A stretch of DNA of 64,000 nt from Tepidamorphus sp. (GTDB taxonomy: Bacteria > Pseudomonadota > Alphaproteobacteria > Rhizobiales > Tepidamorphaceae): positions 21,156-85,155 of the forward strand of contig JANQKY010000097.1 of assembly GCA_028280885.1 (NCBI GenBank). The letters are read 5' to 3'. The notes under the pieces were generated by a model. The model was not told where the DNA came from and did not search any database. It worked only from the letters and a program-made list of their open reading frames with translations. The translations under genes and the position numbers were made by a program. Positions 16,975 through 27,232 of the stretch are shown one piece after another; the first letter of the stretch is position 1; each line of letters starts with the position of its first letter.

Positions 16975-18387
16975 TCAGGGACGGTATGGGGCGTAGAGCT
17001 CCGGTGACTGCGTGCCGAGGTCCCGCAGCAGCGCGACCCAGGCCGTTTGCCCCTCGTCGATCGCCGACAGGCGGAAGAATTCGTTGGGCGCGTGGAAATC
17101 CTCGTCCGTTGTCGAATAGGACAGCATCACCGTGTCGATGCCCAACTCGCGCTTGAGGATATCGGTAAGCGGCAGCGTCCCGCCGATGCGGATGCGCAAG
17201 GGCGCCTTGCCGGCGGCGAGGCCCATCGCCACTTCGGTCGCCTTGAGCAACGGATGGTCGGGCGGCACGGTATAGGCGGATGTCCCGGCGTGGTTTTCGA
17301 CGATCTCAAGCGTAACGCCCTCGGGGCAGGCCTTGCGCAGATGCGCCTCGACCGCCTGGCCGACCCTGGCCGGGTCCTGGCCGGTGACGAGCCTGGTCGT
17401 GATCTTGGCGAAGGCTTCGGCCGGCGTCACGGTCTTGGCACCTTCGCCCAGATAGCCGCCCCACATGCCGTTGATCTCGAGCGTCGGCCGGTTCCACAGC
17501 CGGTCGAGTGTGCCGAATCCCGGTTCGCCATGGGCGCTGCCGCCGATGGCCTCAAGGAACGCTGCTTCATCGAACGGGATCGCCTCAAGATGCGCCCGCT
17601 CTTCGCCTGAGATCGGCGCCACGCCGTCATAGAAGCCGTCGACGGCGATGCGACCGTCGGGCGTATGCAGAGACGACACTAGCACGGCCATCTCGTGCAG
17701 CGCATTGCGGACCGCGCCGCCGAAGCGGCCCGAATGCAGGTCCTTGGCGGCGGTCCGTAGCGCAATGTCGTAGCCGGAATTGCCGCGCGAGCCGACATTG
17801 ACGCAGGGCAGGTCGGCCCGCCAGCGCGCCCCGTCGGCGGAGATCACAGCATCCGCCTTCAAGAGATCGGCATGCGTGCGGCACAGGGCGGGCAGGGTGG
17901 CGCTGCCGACCTCTTCCTCGCCCTCCAGCAGCACCCGCATATTGACCGGCAGGCGGCCTTCGACCTTGAGGAACCCGAACAGGGTCTGCAGCGCGATCAG
18001 GCTCGGGCCCTTGTCGTCGGAAATGCCGCGGCCATAGATGCGGTTCTCCCGGATCGTCGCCTTAAACGGCGGCGAGATCCATTTCTCAAGCGGATCGGGC
18101 GGCTGCACGTCGTAGTGGCCGTAGACGATGAAAGTCGGCGCGCCGGGCGCATGCAGCCAGTCGGCATAGACGGCGGCGTGGCCGCCCGCCTCGATCTCCC
18201 GGACGGTGTCGAAACCGGCCTCGCGCAGCCAGCCGCTGAGGATCGCGCGCGTCTCCGCCATGCCGTCTTTGTAGGCCGGATCGGCGCTCACAGATGGTGC
18301 TGCGACCAGGGTTTTCAGGCGATCGAGGAAGGTCTCCCGGTTCGCCAGCAGATGGCTGAGGACGGGATCGCTCATGCCCGGGCTCAT
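16975..18387 (-). CDS. M20 family metallopeptidase (dipeptidase-like)
   Basis: A 470-residue cytosolic zinc hydrolase of the M20/ArgE/DapE group, the same size class as bacterial beta-Ala-His dipeptidase-like enzymes. Seen motifs are VYGHYDVQPPD (zinc His and bridging Asp), GRGISDDKGP, LLEGEEEVGS (catalytic Glu pair) and a final HAPNEFFRLS (zinc His). It should cut an amide bond of a dipeptide or N-acyl amino acid. Its ATG overlaps the stop of the SDR gene (ATGA), so it is coupled to that operon. The substrate is not predictable, but it is probably a compound brought in by the nearby ABC importer. Confidence 0.88.
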   Translation of the reverse strand: MSPGMSDPVLSHLLANRETFLDRLKTLVAAPSVSADPAYKDGMAETRAILSGWLREAGFDTVREIEAGGHAAVYADWLHAPGAPTFIVYGHYDVQPPDPLEKWISPPFKATIRENRIYGRGISDDKGPSLIALQTLFGFLKVEGRLPVNMRVLLEGEEEVGSATLPALCRTHADLLKADAVISADGARWRADLPCVNVGSRGNSGYDIALRTAAKDLHSGRFGGAVRNALHEMAVLVSSLHTPDGRIAVDGFYDGVAPISGEERAHLEAIPFDEAAFLEAIGGSAHGEPGFGTLDRLWNRPTLEINGMWGGYLGEGAKTVTPAEAFAKITTRLVTGQDPARVGQAVEAHLRKACPEGVTLEIVENHAGTSAYTVPPDHPLLKATEVAMGLAAGKAPLRIRIGGTLPLTDILKRELGIDTVMLSYSTTDEDFHAPNEFFRLSAIDEGQTAWVALLRDLGTQSPELYAPYRP

Positions 18388-19136
18388 GCGCGCCCCCCGT
18401 CGACGCTGAGGATCTGGCCGGTGATCCAGGCGGCCTCGTCGGAGGCCAGGAACAGCGCCGCGTTGGCGATGTCGGCGGCGGTGCCGAGCCGCCGCAGGTG
18501 CGTTGCGTCAATCAATTTGCGTTGTCCTTCCGGTCCCATGGCCTGCCATTGCCGTTCGCTCGTCGGGTTGGAGCGCACGAAGCCGGGCGCCACCGCGTTG
18601 ACGGTAATGCCGTCCGGCCCCAGTTCCTGGGCGAGTTGCCGGACGAGCCCGACCAGTGCGTGCTTTGCCGCCGTATAGGCCTGGATGCCGGTCAGCGAGG
18701 GGCGCAGGCCGGCGCCCGAGGCGATCGCGACGAAGCGGCCGTAGCCGTGTTCCCGCATCCCCGGCGCCAGCGCCTGGGCAAGCCAGACCGCGCTATCGGT
18801 ATTGGCGGCAAAGATCGCCTGCCAGTCGTCGGGCCGGATCTCCTCGAGCGGCCGGCCGACCTGTCCGCGCGTGCCGCCGGCGGCGTTCACGGCGATGTCG
18901 ATGCGGCCGACCTGCGCGAGAACCCGCGAAATCGCGTCCTGGACCGCCTGACGATCGCCAAGGTCGATGGTTTCGGCGGCAATGCCCAGATCCCGCGCCG
19001 TTTGGGCAAGGCCGTCCGCGTCGATATCGGCGGCAATCACGGTCGCGCCGCGCGCTTTCAGCGCCTCCGCGATCGCCCGGCCGATGCCCTGTGCCGCGCC
19101 GGTCACCAGCGCCGTTTTGCCTACGAAGTCCGGCAT
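18384..19136 (-). CDS. SDR family oxidoreductase
   Basis: A 250-residue classical short-chain dehydrogenase. It has TGAAQGIG for the dinucleotide, an acidic residue in AADIDADG that suggests NAD preference, NAAG, catalytic S in AIASGAG and YTAAK with Y and K. It overlaps the ketopantoate-reductase-like gene upstream by 16 nt and the M20 gene downstream by 4 nt, so it is tightly coupled within the operon. It is likely to oxidise or reduce a hydroxyl/keto group of the same substrate handled by its neighbours. Confidence 0.9.
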   Translation of the reverse strand: MPDFVGKTALVTGAAQGIGRAIAEALKARGATVIAADIDADGLAQTARDLGIAAETIDLGDRQAVQDAISRVLAQVGRIDIAVNAAGGTRGQVGRPLEEIRPDDWQAIFAANTDSAVWLAQALAPGMREHGYGRFVAIASGAGLRPSLTGIQAYTAAKHALVGLVRQLAQELGPDGITVNAVAPGFVRSNPTSERQWQAMGPEGQRKLIDATHLRRLGTAADIANAALFLASDEAAWITGQILSVDGGRA

Positions 19137-20158
19137 CGGTCGATCAGAACCTGGAACGTCTCGGCCGATTGCGGGCGGCGGCCGTCCTCGATGTCGTGGA
19201 TGAGAGCGACCAGCGTCTCCAGGCAGGGCGTCGCGATGCCGGCCTGGCGGCCGAGCGTCACGATGATGCCAAGCTGCGGATCGACCTCGGTCTTGCGCTT
19301 GCGCACCGCAAGATCGCGCCAGATCCCGGTATGGGTCTTGGCCGTGTGCCGGTTGAACTCCGCAAGCCGCGCGATCGAGGCAAGGCCGGCCTCGTCGCGC
19401 GCGCCCGGCATGAAGGCCTCCGGATCGAAACCGTTGAAGCCCTCCGGCGTGACGTTGCGCGCCCGCGCGACGGCCATCACCTCGCGGCCGAGCGCCAGGA
19501 AGGCCGGCACGCGGGCGGGGTCGGAGAAGTTGTCGCTCATCGAGTCGTTGGTGAGCGCGGTCGCAAACAGCATCGCGCCATAGCCGAGCTTGCCCCAGAG
19601 ATAGGCCCAGATATCGTCCGTCAGCACCGCGTCCGGTTCGAAAATCCGCAGGAGCCGATACATCTCGCGCGTCCGGTCGCGCACCGATCCGTCGGTCTCG
19701 CCGACGACCACCGCGCCGCGATTGCCGAACAGGATCTCGCCCGCCCCGTGCCAGTCGGCGCCGAAATTGACGAAGGCGCCCATCACGCGCTCTTCGCCGA
19801 GCGCGTCTGCGATCTGCAATTCGTTGAGCCCGTTCTGCGCCGACAGCACATAGCCGTCTCGAGCAAGGAACGGCGCGAGCATCGCCACCGCCTCGACCGT
19901 GTGCTGCGCCTTGACGGCCAGAACGATGCGCGAGAAGCGGCCTTCGAGTTCATCGGGGGTGACGGCGGGAACGACGATATCGAACGTCTCCACCGGACCG
20001 GTGATGCGCAGGCCGGACGTCCGGCAGGCTTCGACATGGCCGGCGTCCCTGTCGACCAGCAGCACGTCCTCGCCGGCGCGCGCCCAATAGGCGCCGAGCG
20101 TCCCGCCGATCGCGCCCGCGCCCCATATCAGGATGGGATCACTCATGACATCACTCAT
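19121..20158 (-). CDS. ketopantoate reductase / 2-dehydropantoate reductase family protein
   Basis: 345 residues. The N-terminal Rossmann motif GAGAIGG and the family pattern AVKAQHT and SAQNGLNE, followed by a helical C-terminal domain with a KLGYGAM helix, match the ApbA/PanE fold. PanE reduces ketopantoate to pantoate with NADPH, but this copy lies in a catabolic-looking operon and probably acts on a related 2-keto or 2-hydroxy acid. The start at 20158 overlaps the stop of the creatininase-family gene (ATGA); a second ATG lies at 20146. Compared with PanE from enterobacteria (about 300 residues) it is slightly long. Confidence 0.82.
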   Translation of the reverse strand: MSDVMSDPILIWGAGAIGGTLGAYWARAGEDVLLVDRDAGHVEACRTSGLRITGPVETFDIVVPAVTPDELEGRFSRIVLAVKAQHTVEAVAMLAPFLARDGYVLSAQNGLNELQIADALGEERVMGAFVNFGADWHGAGEILFGNRGAVVVGETDGSVRDRTREMYRLLRIFEPDAVLTDDIWAYLWGKLGYGAMLFATALTNDSMSDNFSDPARVPAFLALGREVMAVARARNVTPEGFNGFDPEAFMPGARDEAGLASIARLAEFNRHTAKTHTGIWRDLAVRKRKTEVDPQLGIIVTLGRQAGIATPCLETLVALIHDIEDGRRPQSAETFQVLIDRCRTS

Positions 20159-20871
20159 GACAGGGCCGGCCATGGGCCCTCGAGCGCTGCGCGGACCTCG
20201 CGCACCCCTTCCTCCCAGACCGCCTGCATGATGGCGTCGTCCTTCTGGTACTCGCCGCCGAACGCGCCATCGCCCAGCATCTGCTTCGTCTGAGCCGGCG
20301 GGCAGGCCTTCATCGCCACCATGTCGGGCATCGGATCGAAGGTGTCGGGCCGTGGCGCTGCGGCATGCGCGAGCCGGGTCCAGGGGAAGTTCTCCATCCA
20401 GTTGGCATGGCTGCCGGCCGGATCGATCGCCTGCACCTTGGCAGCCGTCTTCGGCGCGTTCCACCAGTTGTGGAACTTGATGGCGCAATGCGGCAGGTCC
20501 ATCATCAATTCGCTGGCAAGCGCGCCGACCGGCGCGTTGCCGCCATGGCCGTTGACGATCAGGATGCGGCGGAAGCCGCTGCGCTCAAGCGAGGCGACGA
20601 CGTCGCGGACGACCGCCAGCAGCGTTTCGACCCGCAGCGTCACCGTGCCCGGATAGCTCGAGAAATACGGGGCAAGCCCGTAGGGGATCACCGGAAAGAC
20701 CGGCACGCCGAGCGGCTCGGCCGCCTCCACCGAGACCCGCTCGGACAGGATCACGTCGACGCAGAGCGACAGTTGCGCGTGCTGCTCGGTCGATCCGATC
20801 GGCAGGATGCAACGATCGTCGCGGGCGACCTGCGCCTCAACATCCTTCCAGTTCATTTCGCTGATGCGCAT
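20155..20871 (-). CDS. creatininase family amidohydrolase
   Basis: 238 residues. Metal-ligand motifs of the creatininase fold are present: GSTEQHA near the N-terminus, the aspartate in VDVILSER, NGHGGN in the middle and an E-rich C-terminal segment. The family includes creatininase, formamide hydrolases and MftE, and all are metal-dependent amide or peptide hydrolases. This copy is the first enzyme gene of the operon, 46 nt after the MarR stop, and overlaps the next gene. It may open a cyclic amide. No creatine or sarcosine genes are nearby, so creatinine as substrate is unlikely. Confidence 0.87.
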   Translation of the reverse strand: MRISEMNWKDVEAQVARDDRCILPIGSTEQHAQLSLCVDVILSERVSVEAAEPLGVPVFPVIPYGLAPYFSSYPGTVTLRVETLLAVVRDVVASLERSGFRRILIVNGHGGNAPVGALASELMMDLPHCAIKFHNWWNAPKTAAKVQAIDPAGSHANWMENFPWTRLAHAAAPRPDTFDPMPDMVAMKACPPAQTKQMLGDGAFGGEYQKDDAIMQAVWEEGVREVRAALEGPWPALS

Positions 20872-20917
20872 GGAAATTCGGTCCGGTGCTGCTTGTGTGG
20901 GGTAGGTTTATCGGGGA

Positions 20918-21505
20918 TCAGGCGATGTTTTCGATCGGGATGTCTGCCGTCAGTTCATCCTCCGCATCGAGATCGGGCGCGCTGATCGCCGCCGGCCAGG
21001 TCGGCGAGGCGAGCACCATCTTCGCCATCAGGCGCGACAGCGTCGCCTGCTCGGTCTCGGTCAGCGCGCTCAGCATCATCTTCTCGTAACTGACGAATTG
21101 CGGCAGCGCCTCCTCGAAGATCGAGCGGCCTGCTTTCGACAGGGTCAGCACGAAGCGGCGCCTGTCGTCCGCGTCCCCGATCCGGTCGATCAGGCCGAGC
21201 CGCACCAGCTTATGGATCGCCCGGCTCAGCGTGTTCTGCGGAAAGCCCGACGAGACCGCGATATCCCGTGCCACCGCGCCGTCCTTGAGGCCGAGCGAGA
21301 AGATCACGACGAATTCCGGCCGCGACAGCCCGTAGGTCTGCTCGACCCAGGAATAGAGCGGCACGTTGTAGCGCAGCGCCAGATAGTTGAGCCGATAGGT
21401 CAGCCAGCACGGATTGCGCCAGAGCTTCGCCTCGGTCATCGCGTCCATGCCGCTGACGCATGCCGCCTCACCCGCCCCGGGTATATCGCTCCACTGCTCG
21501 GCCAT
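20918..21505 (-). CDS. MarR family transcriptional regulator
   Basis: About 195 residues. The winged helix region is visible (VARDIAVSSGFPQNTLSRAIHKLVRLGLIDRI, then DDRRRFVLTLSKAG). The ATG at 21505 is preferred over 21559 because the longer version would read through an inverted-repeat operator. An ATG at 21448 is also possible. It lies 46 nt before the creatininase-family gene on the same strand and is divergent from the ABC importer operon, so it probably controls both arms in response to the imported substrate. Confidence 0.83.
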   Translation of the reverse strand: MAEQWSDIPGAGEAACVSGMDAMTEAKLWRNPCWLTYRLNYLALRYNVPLYSWVEQTYGLSRPEFVVIFSLGLKDGAVARDIAVSSGFPQNTLSRAIHKLVRLGLIDRIGDADDRRRFVLTLSKAGRSIFEEALPQFVSYEKMMLSALTETEQATLSRLMAKMVLASPTWPAAISAPDLDAEDELTADIPIENIA

Positions 21506-21529
21506 TGATCCCGTCTTGATCCTGAATTG

Positions 21530-21597
21530 CTTCCATTTTGAACTTGACGGGTCCAGCATGGCCCAGCATTGTTATCAAAACAAGTTCCAAATGGAAG
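21530..21597. promoter_or_regulatory. duplicated inverted operator-like 17-mer between MarR gene and ABC importer
   Basis: CTTCCATTTTGAACTTG at 21530-21546 is matched by CAAGTTCCAAATGGAAG at 21581-21597. The second is the reverse complement of the first in 16 of 17 positions. Each copy is itself a near-palindrome around TTCCA..TGGAA. The centres are 51 bp apart, close to five helical turns. Size, symmetry and position fit paired MarR-dimer sites. Confidence 0.6.
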
Positions 21598-21665
21598 TTT
21601 TCAAAGTGGTGCGCCGTCGCAACGACGATGGCGCTCGGCTTCTTCAGAGGGAAGGATACTGGACC

Positions 21666-23264
21666 ATGAAAAGAATGGCCGCATCATTGGCACTCGCAGC
21701 CGCACTAGGCCTGTCCGGAACGCTATCCGGCACCGGGGCGATCGCCCAGGAACTGACCATCGGCGTGCGCGGCGGACCGGAATCGATGGATCCGCACTAT
21801 TCCGCGCTCGGGCCGCAGGCCGATGCCGCGAAGAACATCTTCGACCCGCTCGTGTGGACGGGCGACGACCTGCAGCTCGAGCCCGGCCTGGCGCTCTCCT
21901 GGGAGCCGCTCGACGACGACACCTGGGAATTCAAGCTGCGCGAAGGCGTCAAGTTCCACGACGGCTCCGACTTCACCGCCGAGGACGTCAAGTTCTCGAT
22001 CGAGCGCATTCCCAACGTGACCGGGCCGACGACCACCGAAATCTATGTGCGCCGCGTCGCCGATGTCGAAATCATCGACGACTACACGATGCACATCCAT
22101 ACCGACGGACCGGCGGCGACCCTGCCGTATGATTTCGTCCGCCTGTTCATCGTCTCCTCGGAGGCCGCCAAGGACCATTCGACGGCGGAAACCTCGGCCG
22201 AAGGCTTCAATTCCGGCAAGGCGGCGGTCGGCACCGGCCCCTTCAAGCTGGTCTCCTGGGAGCCGAAGGGCGACCTGGTGCTGGAGCGCTTCGACGACTA
22301 CTGGCGCGGACCGGCGCCCTGGGCCAAGGTCACGCGCAAGGAGATCTCCGATGACGCCTCCCGCCTCGCCGCGCTGAAGGCTGGCGACATCGACGTCATG
22401 AATTACGTCTCCTCGGCCGACTATCTGGCGCTTGCCAGCGATCCCGACATCGAGACCTTCATCGGCGATTCCGTCTATGTGATGAACCTGCAGCTCGACC
22501 AGCGCGACGAGACCCCGAAGGTTCGCGCCAAGGGCGGTGGTAAGCTCGACAAGAACCCGTTCCAGGATCCCAGGGTGCGTGAGGCGATCGATCTTGCCAT
22601 CGACCGCGACACCATGGTCGAGATCGTCCTGGAGGGCCTCGGCACGCCGGCCAACCAGATGATGCCCGACGGCTTCTTCGGCTCGTCGAAGAAGATCCCG
22701 GCGCCGCAATACGATCCGGAAAAGGCCAGGCAGTTGCTCGCCGACGCCGGCTATCCCGACGGCTTCGAAATGGACCTCTACTGCACCAGCGACCGCCTGC
22801 CCGGTGATGGCGCGATCTGCGAGGGGCTCGGCCAGATGTTCTCGCAGGTCGGCATCGACACCAATGTCAACGCCATCTCCAAGAGCGTCTATTTCCCCGC
22901 CCAGGCCCGCAAGGAGTATTCGGCCTTCATGAACGGCTGGGGCACGCTGACCGGCGAGGCCTCCTACACGCTCGGCTCGCTTGCCCATTCGCCGAACGAA
23001 GAGGTCAAGATGGGCGCGTTCAACCGGATCGAGTATCACAACCCGGACGTCGACAAGCTGATGCAGGCCGGCGCCAAGGAGCTCGATGCCGACAAGCGCC
23101 GCGCCTATTTCGAAGAGGCGATGGAAAAGACCATGGCCGACCGCGCCTATATCTCGATCGTCGTTTTGCAGACGGTCTGGGCCGGCAACAAGGACAAGGT
23201 GGTCGTCATGCCCCGCGCCGACGAGGAGACGCTCGCCTACTTCATCCAGCCCGCCAAGAAATAG
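21666..23264 (+). CDS. ABC transporter substrate-binding protein, peptide/nickel type
   Basis: A 532-residue SBP of family 5 (DppA/OppA). The signal peptide MKRMAASLALAAALGLSG ends near AIAQE. The conserved features follow: the early MDPHYS motif, then LALSWEPLDDDTWEFKLREGVKFHDG in pieces, which is the family hallmark. It captures a peptide or similar organic ligand in the periplasm for the permease genes downstream. GGGAAGGA lies 10 nt before the ATG at 21666. A terminator-like hairpin separates it from the permease genes, which fits the usual excess of binding protein. Confidence 0.92.
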   Translation: MKRMAASLALAAALGLSGTLSGTGAIAQELTIGVRGGPESMDPHYSALGPQADAAKNIFDPLVWTGDDLQLEPGLALSWEPLDDDTWEFKLREGVKFHDGSDFTAEDVKFSIERIPNVTGPTTTEIYVRRVADVEIIDDYTMHIHTDGPAATLPYDFVRLFIVSSEAAKDHSTAETSAEGFNSGKAAVGTGPFKLVSWEPKGDLVLERFDDYWRGPAPWAKVTRKEISDDASRLAALKAGDIDVMNYVSSADYLALASDPDIETFIGDSVYVMNLQLDQRDETPKVRAKGGGKLDKNPFQDPRVREAIDLAIDRDTMVEIVLEGLGTPANQMMPDGFFGSSKKIPAPQYDPEKARQLLADAGYPDGFEMDLYCTSDRLPGDGAICEGLGQMFSQVGIDTNVNAISKSVYFPAQARKEYSAFMNGWGTLTGEASYTLGSLAHSPNEEVKMGAFNRIEYHNPDVDKLMQAGAKELDADKRRAYFEEAMEKTMADRAYISIVVLQTVWAGNKDKVVVMPRADEETLAYFIQPAKK

Positions 23265-23288
23265 GGCTTAAAGGCAAGACACCTGGCG

Positions 23289-23320
23289 GAAGCCCGCCGT
23301 CCTCGCGGCGGGCTTCTTTC
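23289..23320 (+). terminator. hairpin terminator/attenuator between SBP and permease genes
   Basis: The 11-bp stem GAAGCCCGCCG / CGGCGGGCTTC with a 6-nt loop is followed by TTTCTGTT. It lies 25 nt after the SBP stop and 78 nt before the permease start. It would stabilise SBP mRNA and let a fraction of transcripts continue. Confidence 0.8.
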
Positions 23321-23397
23321 TGTTCAAGTCCGCGGCCGGCCTGCTACGCTGAAGAGTGCCGTGGTGCCAAGGTCGATCGTGTCGCTGAAGGGACTGG

Positions 23398-24372
23398 ATG
23401 TCCGGGTTCATTCTGCAAAGGCTCCTGCAGGCGATCGTCATCATGGCGGTGATGTCGGTGATCGTGTTCGCCGGGGTCTATGCCATCGGCAATCCGATGG
23501 AGCTGCTCATTCCGCCGGAGGCGACGCAGGACGTCCGCGAGCGCACCATCCAGCGCTTCGGCCTGGATAAGCCGCTGGTCGAGCAGTATTTCCTGTTCGT
23601 CAAGAACCTGCTGCAGGGCGATCTCGGCCGCTCCTACATCTATAACGAGCCGGTTCTGAAACTGATCGGCAGCCGCCTGCCCGCCACCATCGAACTGGTC
23701 ACCACGGCAATCGTCGGCGCCTTGCTGCTCGGCGTGCCGCTTGGCATCTATGCCGGCTATCGCCCCGACAGCCCGGTCTCGCGTGCCATCATGTCGCTGT
23801 CGATCCTCGGCTTTTCCGTGCCGACCTTCTGGGTCGGGCTCATTCTGATCCTGACCTTCGCCGTCGAGCTCGGCTGGCTGCCCGCCAGCGGCCGCGGCGA
23901 CACGGTCGAGGTGTTCGGCGTTGGCTGGAGCTTCCTGACGCTGAACGGCTGGTCGCATCTCGCCCTGCCGGCGACCAACCTCGCCCTGTTCACCTTCGCG
24001 ATGATGGTCCGGCTCGCCCGCGCCGGCACGCGCGAGGTGATGCTGACGGATACGGTGAAATTCGCCCGCGCCGCCGGCATTTCCGAGCGCGTGATCCTGA
24101 CGCGCCATGTGCTCAAGCTGATCTCGATCCCGATCGTCACCGTCTTCGGCCTCGAACTGGCAACCACCATGGCCTTCGCGGTCGTCACTGAGACGATCTT
24201 CGCCTGGCCCGGCGTCGGCAAGCTGATCATCGATTCCATCAACAATCTCGACCGGCCGGTAATGGTCGCCTACCTGATCCTCACCGCCGGCGCCTTCGTG
24301 ACGATCAACCTGGTCGTCGACATCGTCTACGCGCTGCTCGATCCGCGCCTGCGCAAGGGGCACGCCCGATGA
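23398..24372 (+). CDS. ABC transporter permease, DppB type
   Basis: A 324-residue inner-membrane permease with about six transmembrane segments (first at about 9-30) and the EAA-like loop ARAAGISERVILTRHVLK that contacts the ATPases. It forms the pore together with the second permease encoded immediately downstream. The stop overlaps the next start (ATGA). It belongs to the MarR-linked importer. Confidence 0.93.
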   Translation: MSGFILQRLLQAIVIMAVMSVIVFAGVYAIGNPMELLIPPEATQDVRERTIQRFGLDKPLVEQYFLFVKNLLQGDLGRSYIYNEPVLKLIGSRLPATIELVTTAIVGALLLGVPLGIYAGYRPDSPVSRAIMSLSILGFSVPTFWVGLILILTFAVELGWLPASGRGDTVEVFGVGWSFLTLNGWSHLALPATNLALFTFAMMVRLARAGTREVMLTDTVKFARAAGISERVILTRHVLKLISIPIVTVFGLELATTMAFAVVTETIFAWPGVGKLIIDSINNLDRPVMVAYLILTAGAFVTINLVVDIVYALLDPRLRKGHAR

Positions 24373-25258
24373 GCTGGCGGGGATCAGGCGCGCGGTCGCC
24401 GCTCAGAACCTTCTGGTCGCGCTTCCGCGAGGACCGGATCGCGCTCGTCGCGCTGTTCGTTGTGATGATCATCCTGCTGCTTGCGATCTTTGCGCCGTGG
24501 ATCGCGCCGCAGGACCCATACGACCTCTCCGGCCTGTCGCTGCGCGATGCCCGCCGGCCGCCGGGCTTCGTCGGCTCCGGCGGCTATGTGCACTGGCTCG
24601 GAACGGATGCCCAGGGCCGCGACCTGTGGTCGGCGATCCTCTACGGCCTCGGAGCCTCGCTGCAGATCGGCGTCATTGCGGGCGCCATCGGCCTGGTCAT
24701 CGGCACGATGATCGGCATCGTCGCGGCTTACGCCGGCGGCCGGGTCGAGACGCTCTTGATGCGGCTCGTCGATCTGCAGCTTTCCTTCCCCGCCGTCCTG
24801 CTGGCGCTGGTGCTGATGGCGCTGCTCGGGCAGGGCAAGGCGCAGCTGATCACGGCGCTGGTTGCCGCCCAATACGCCTATTTCGCCCGCACCGCCTTCG
24901 GCGCGGCCTCCGCCGAGCGCGCCAAGGACTATATCGAGGCGGCGATGGCGACGCCCCTGTCGAACGCCCGCATCGTCTTCCGCCATCTCCTGCCCAACGC
25001 CATGCCGGCGCTGATCGTGGTCGCCACCGTGCAGATCGCCAACGCCATCGCGCTTGAGGCGACGCTGTCCTTCCTCGGCCTCGGCCTGCCGGTGACCGAG
25101 CCCTCGCTCGGCATGCTGATCTCCAACGGGGTGAAATACATGATGAGCGGTCGCTACTGGATATCGGTCTATCCGGGCATCGCGCTGATCATCCTGATCG
25201 TCTCGATCAACCTGGTCGGCGATCATATCCGCGACATCCTCAATCCGAGGCTCGCCCG

Positions 25259-25262
<4 letters not shown>
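24369..25262 (+). CDS. ABC transporter permease, DppC type
   Basis: A 297-residue permease with an N-terminal OppC-type cytoplasmic segment and first helix (about 25-45). The DPYDLSGLSLRDARRPPG region and LGTDAQGRDLWSAILYG motif are typical of this subunit. About six membrane helices are visible, with the ATPase-contact loop AKDYIEAAMATPLSNARIVFRH. Overlaps both neighbours by 4 nt. Confidence 0.93.
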
Positions 25263-26235
<973 letters not shown>

Positions 26236-26239
<4 letters not shown>

Positions 26240-27225
26240 CGGCGCCCTTCATCGAGGTCCGCGACCTGCACAAGCGCTTCGCCCCGTCCCTCAGCCTCGG
26301 CGACAAGATAGCCGCCCGCCTCGGTGCCCGCGTCGAGACGCGCGCGGTGCATGCCGTCGACGGGGTCGACCTGAGGGTCGAGCGCGGCGAGACGCTCGGT
26401 CTCGTCGGCGAATCCGGCTGCGGCAAGTCGACGGTCGGCCGGATGATCTCCGGCATCATGACGCCGACATCGGGCACGGTGCGGCTCGAGGACAAGCCGG
26501 TCCGCGTCGCCGGCGCCAAGGCCGACACGCGGGTGCAGATGATCTTCCAGGATCCCTTCGCCTCGCTCGATCCGCGCATGCGGGTCGGCGATATCGTCGC
26601 CGAGGGGCCGCTCGCCCACGGGCTGGTCGACAAGGCGGGGCTGGATGACTACGTCGCCGGCCATCTGCGCCGCGCCGGCTTCGATCCGGCGCTGGCCGAC
26701 CGCTTTCCCCATCAGTTCTCGGGCGGCCAGCGCCAGCGCATCGCGATCGCCCGGGCGCTCGCCATGCAGCCCGACGTGCTGGTCTGCGACGAACCAGTCG
26801 CCTCGCTCGACGTCTCGATCCAGGCGCAGATCATCAACCTGTTCATGCAATTGCGCCGCGACCTTTCGATCACGCTGATCTTCATCTCGCACGACCTGAC
26901 GCTGGTCCGCTATATCGCCGACCGGGTGGCGATCATGTATCTCGGCCGGATCGTCGAGACCGGTCCCGCTGACGCTGTGTTCGAGACCCCCAAGCATCCC
27001 TATACGCAGGGCCTTCTCGACAGCGTGCCGAAACTCGTCCTCGACGACGATGAAATCGTCACCTTGCGGCCGATCGTCGGCGAGATCCCGTCACCGCTCG
27101 CCCCGCCCGCCGGCTGCCGGTTCAATCCGCGCTGCCCGCTCGCGATCGATCGCTGCCGGGAGGAGACCCCGCCGCTCAGGCCCTTCGGCGGCGGCCACGA
27201 CGTGGCCTGTCATTTGGCGGAGTAG
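26236..27225 (+). CDS. ABC transporter ATP-binding protein, DppF type
   Basis: A 329-residue ATPase: Walker A GESGCGKST, signature FSGGQRQRI, Walker B VLVCDEPVASLD, and a cysteine-containing C-terminal oligopeptide-transporter segment (CRFNPRCPLAIDRCREE). It is the last gene of the importer operon and converges with hemB with 7 nt between stops. Confidence 0.94.
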
Positions 27226-27232
27226 GCGCGCG

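Noticed and set aside
20155..20871. Creatinine degradation
   Set aside because: The creatininase-type gene has no creatinase, sarcosine oxidase or formate genes beside it; the operon partners point to another substrate.
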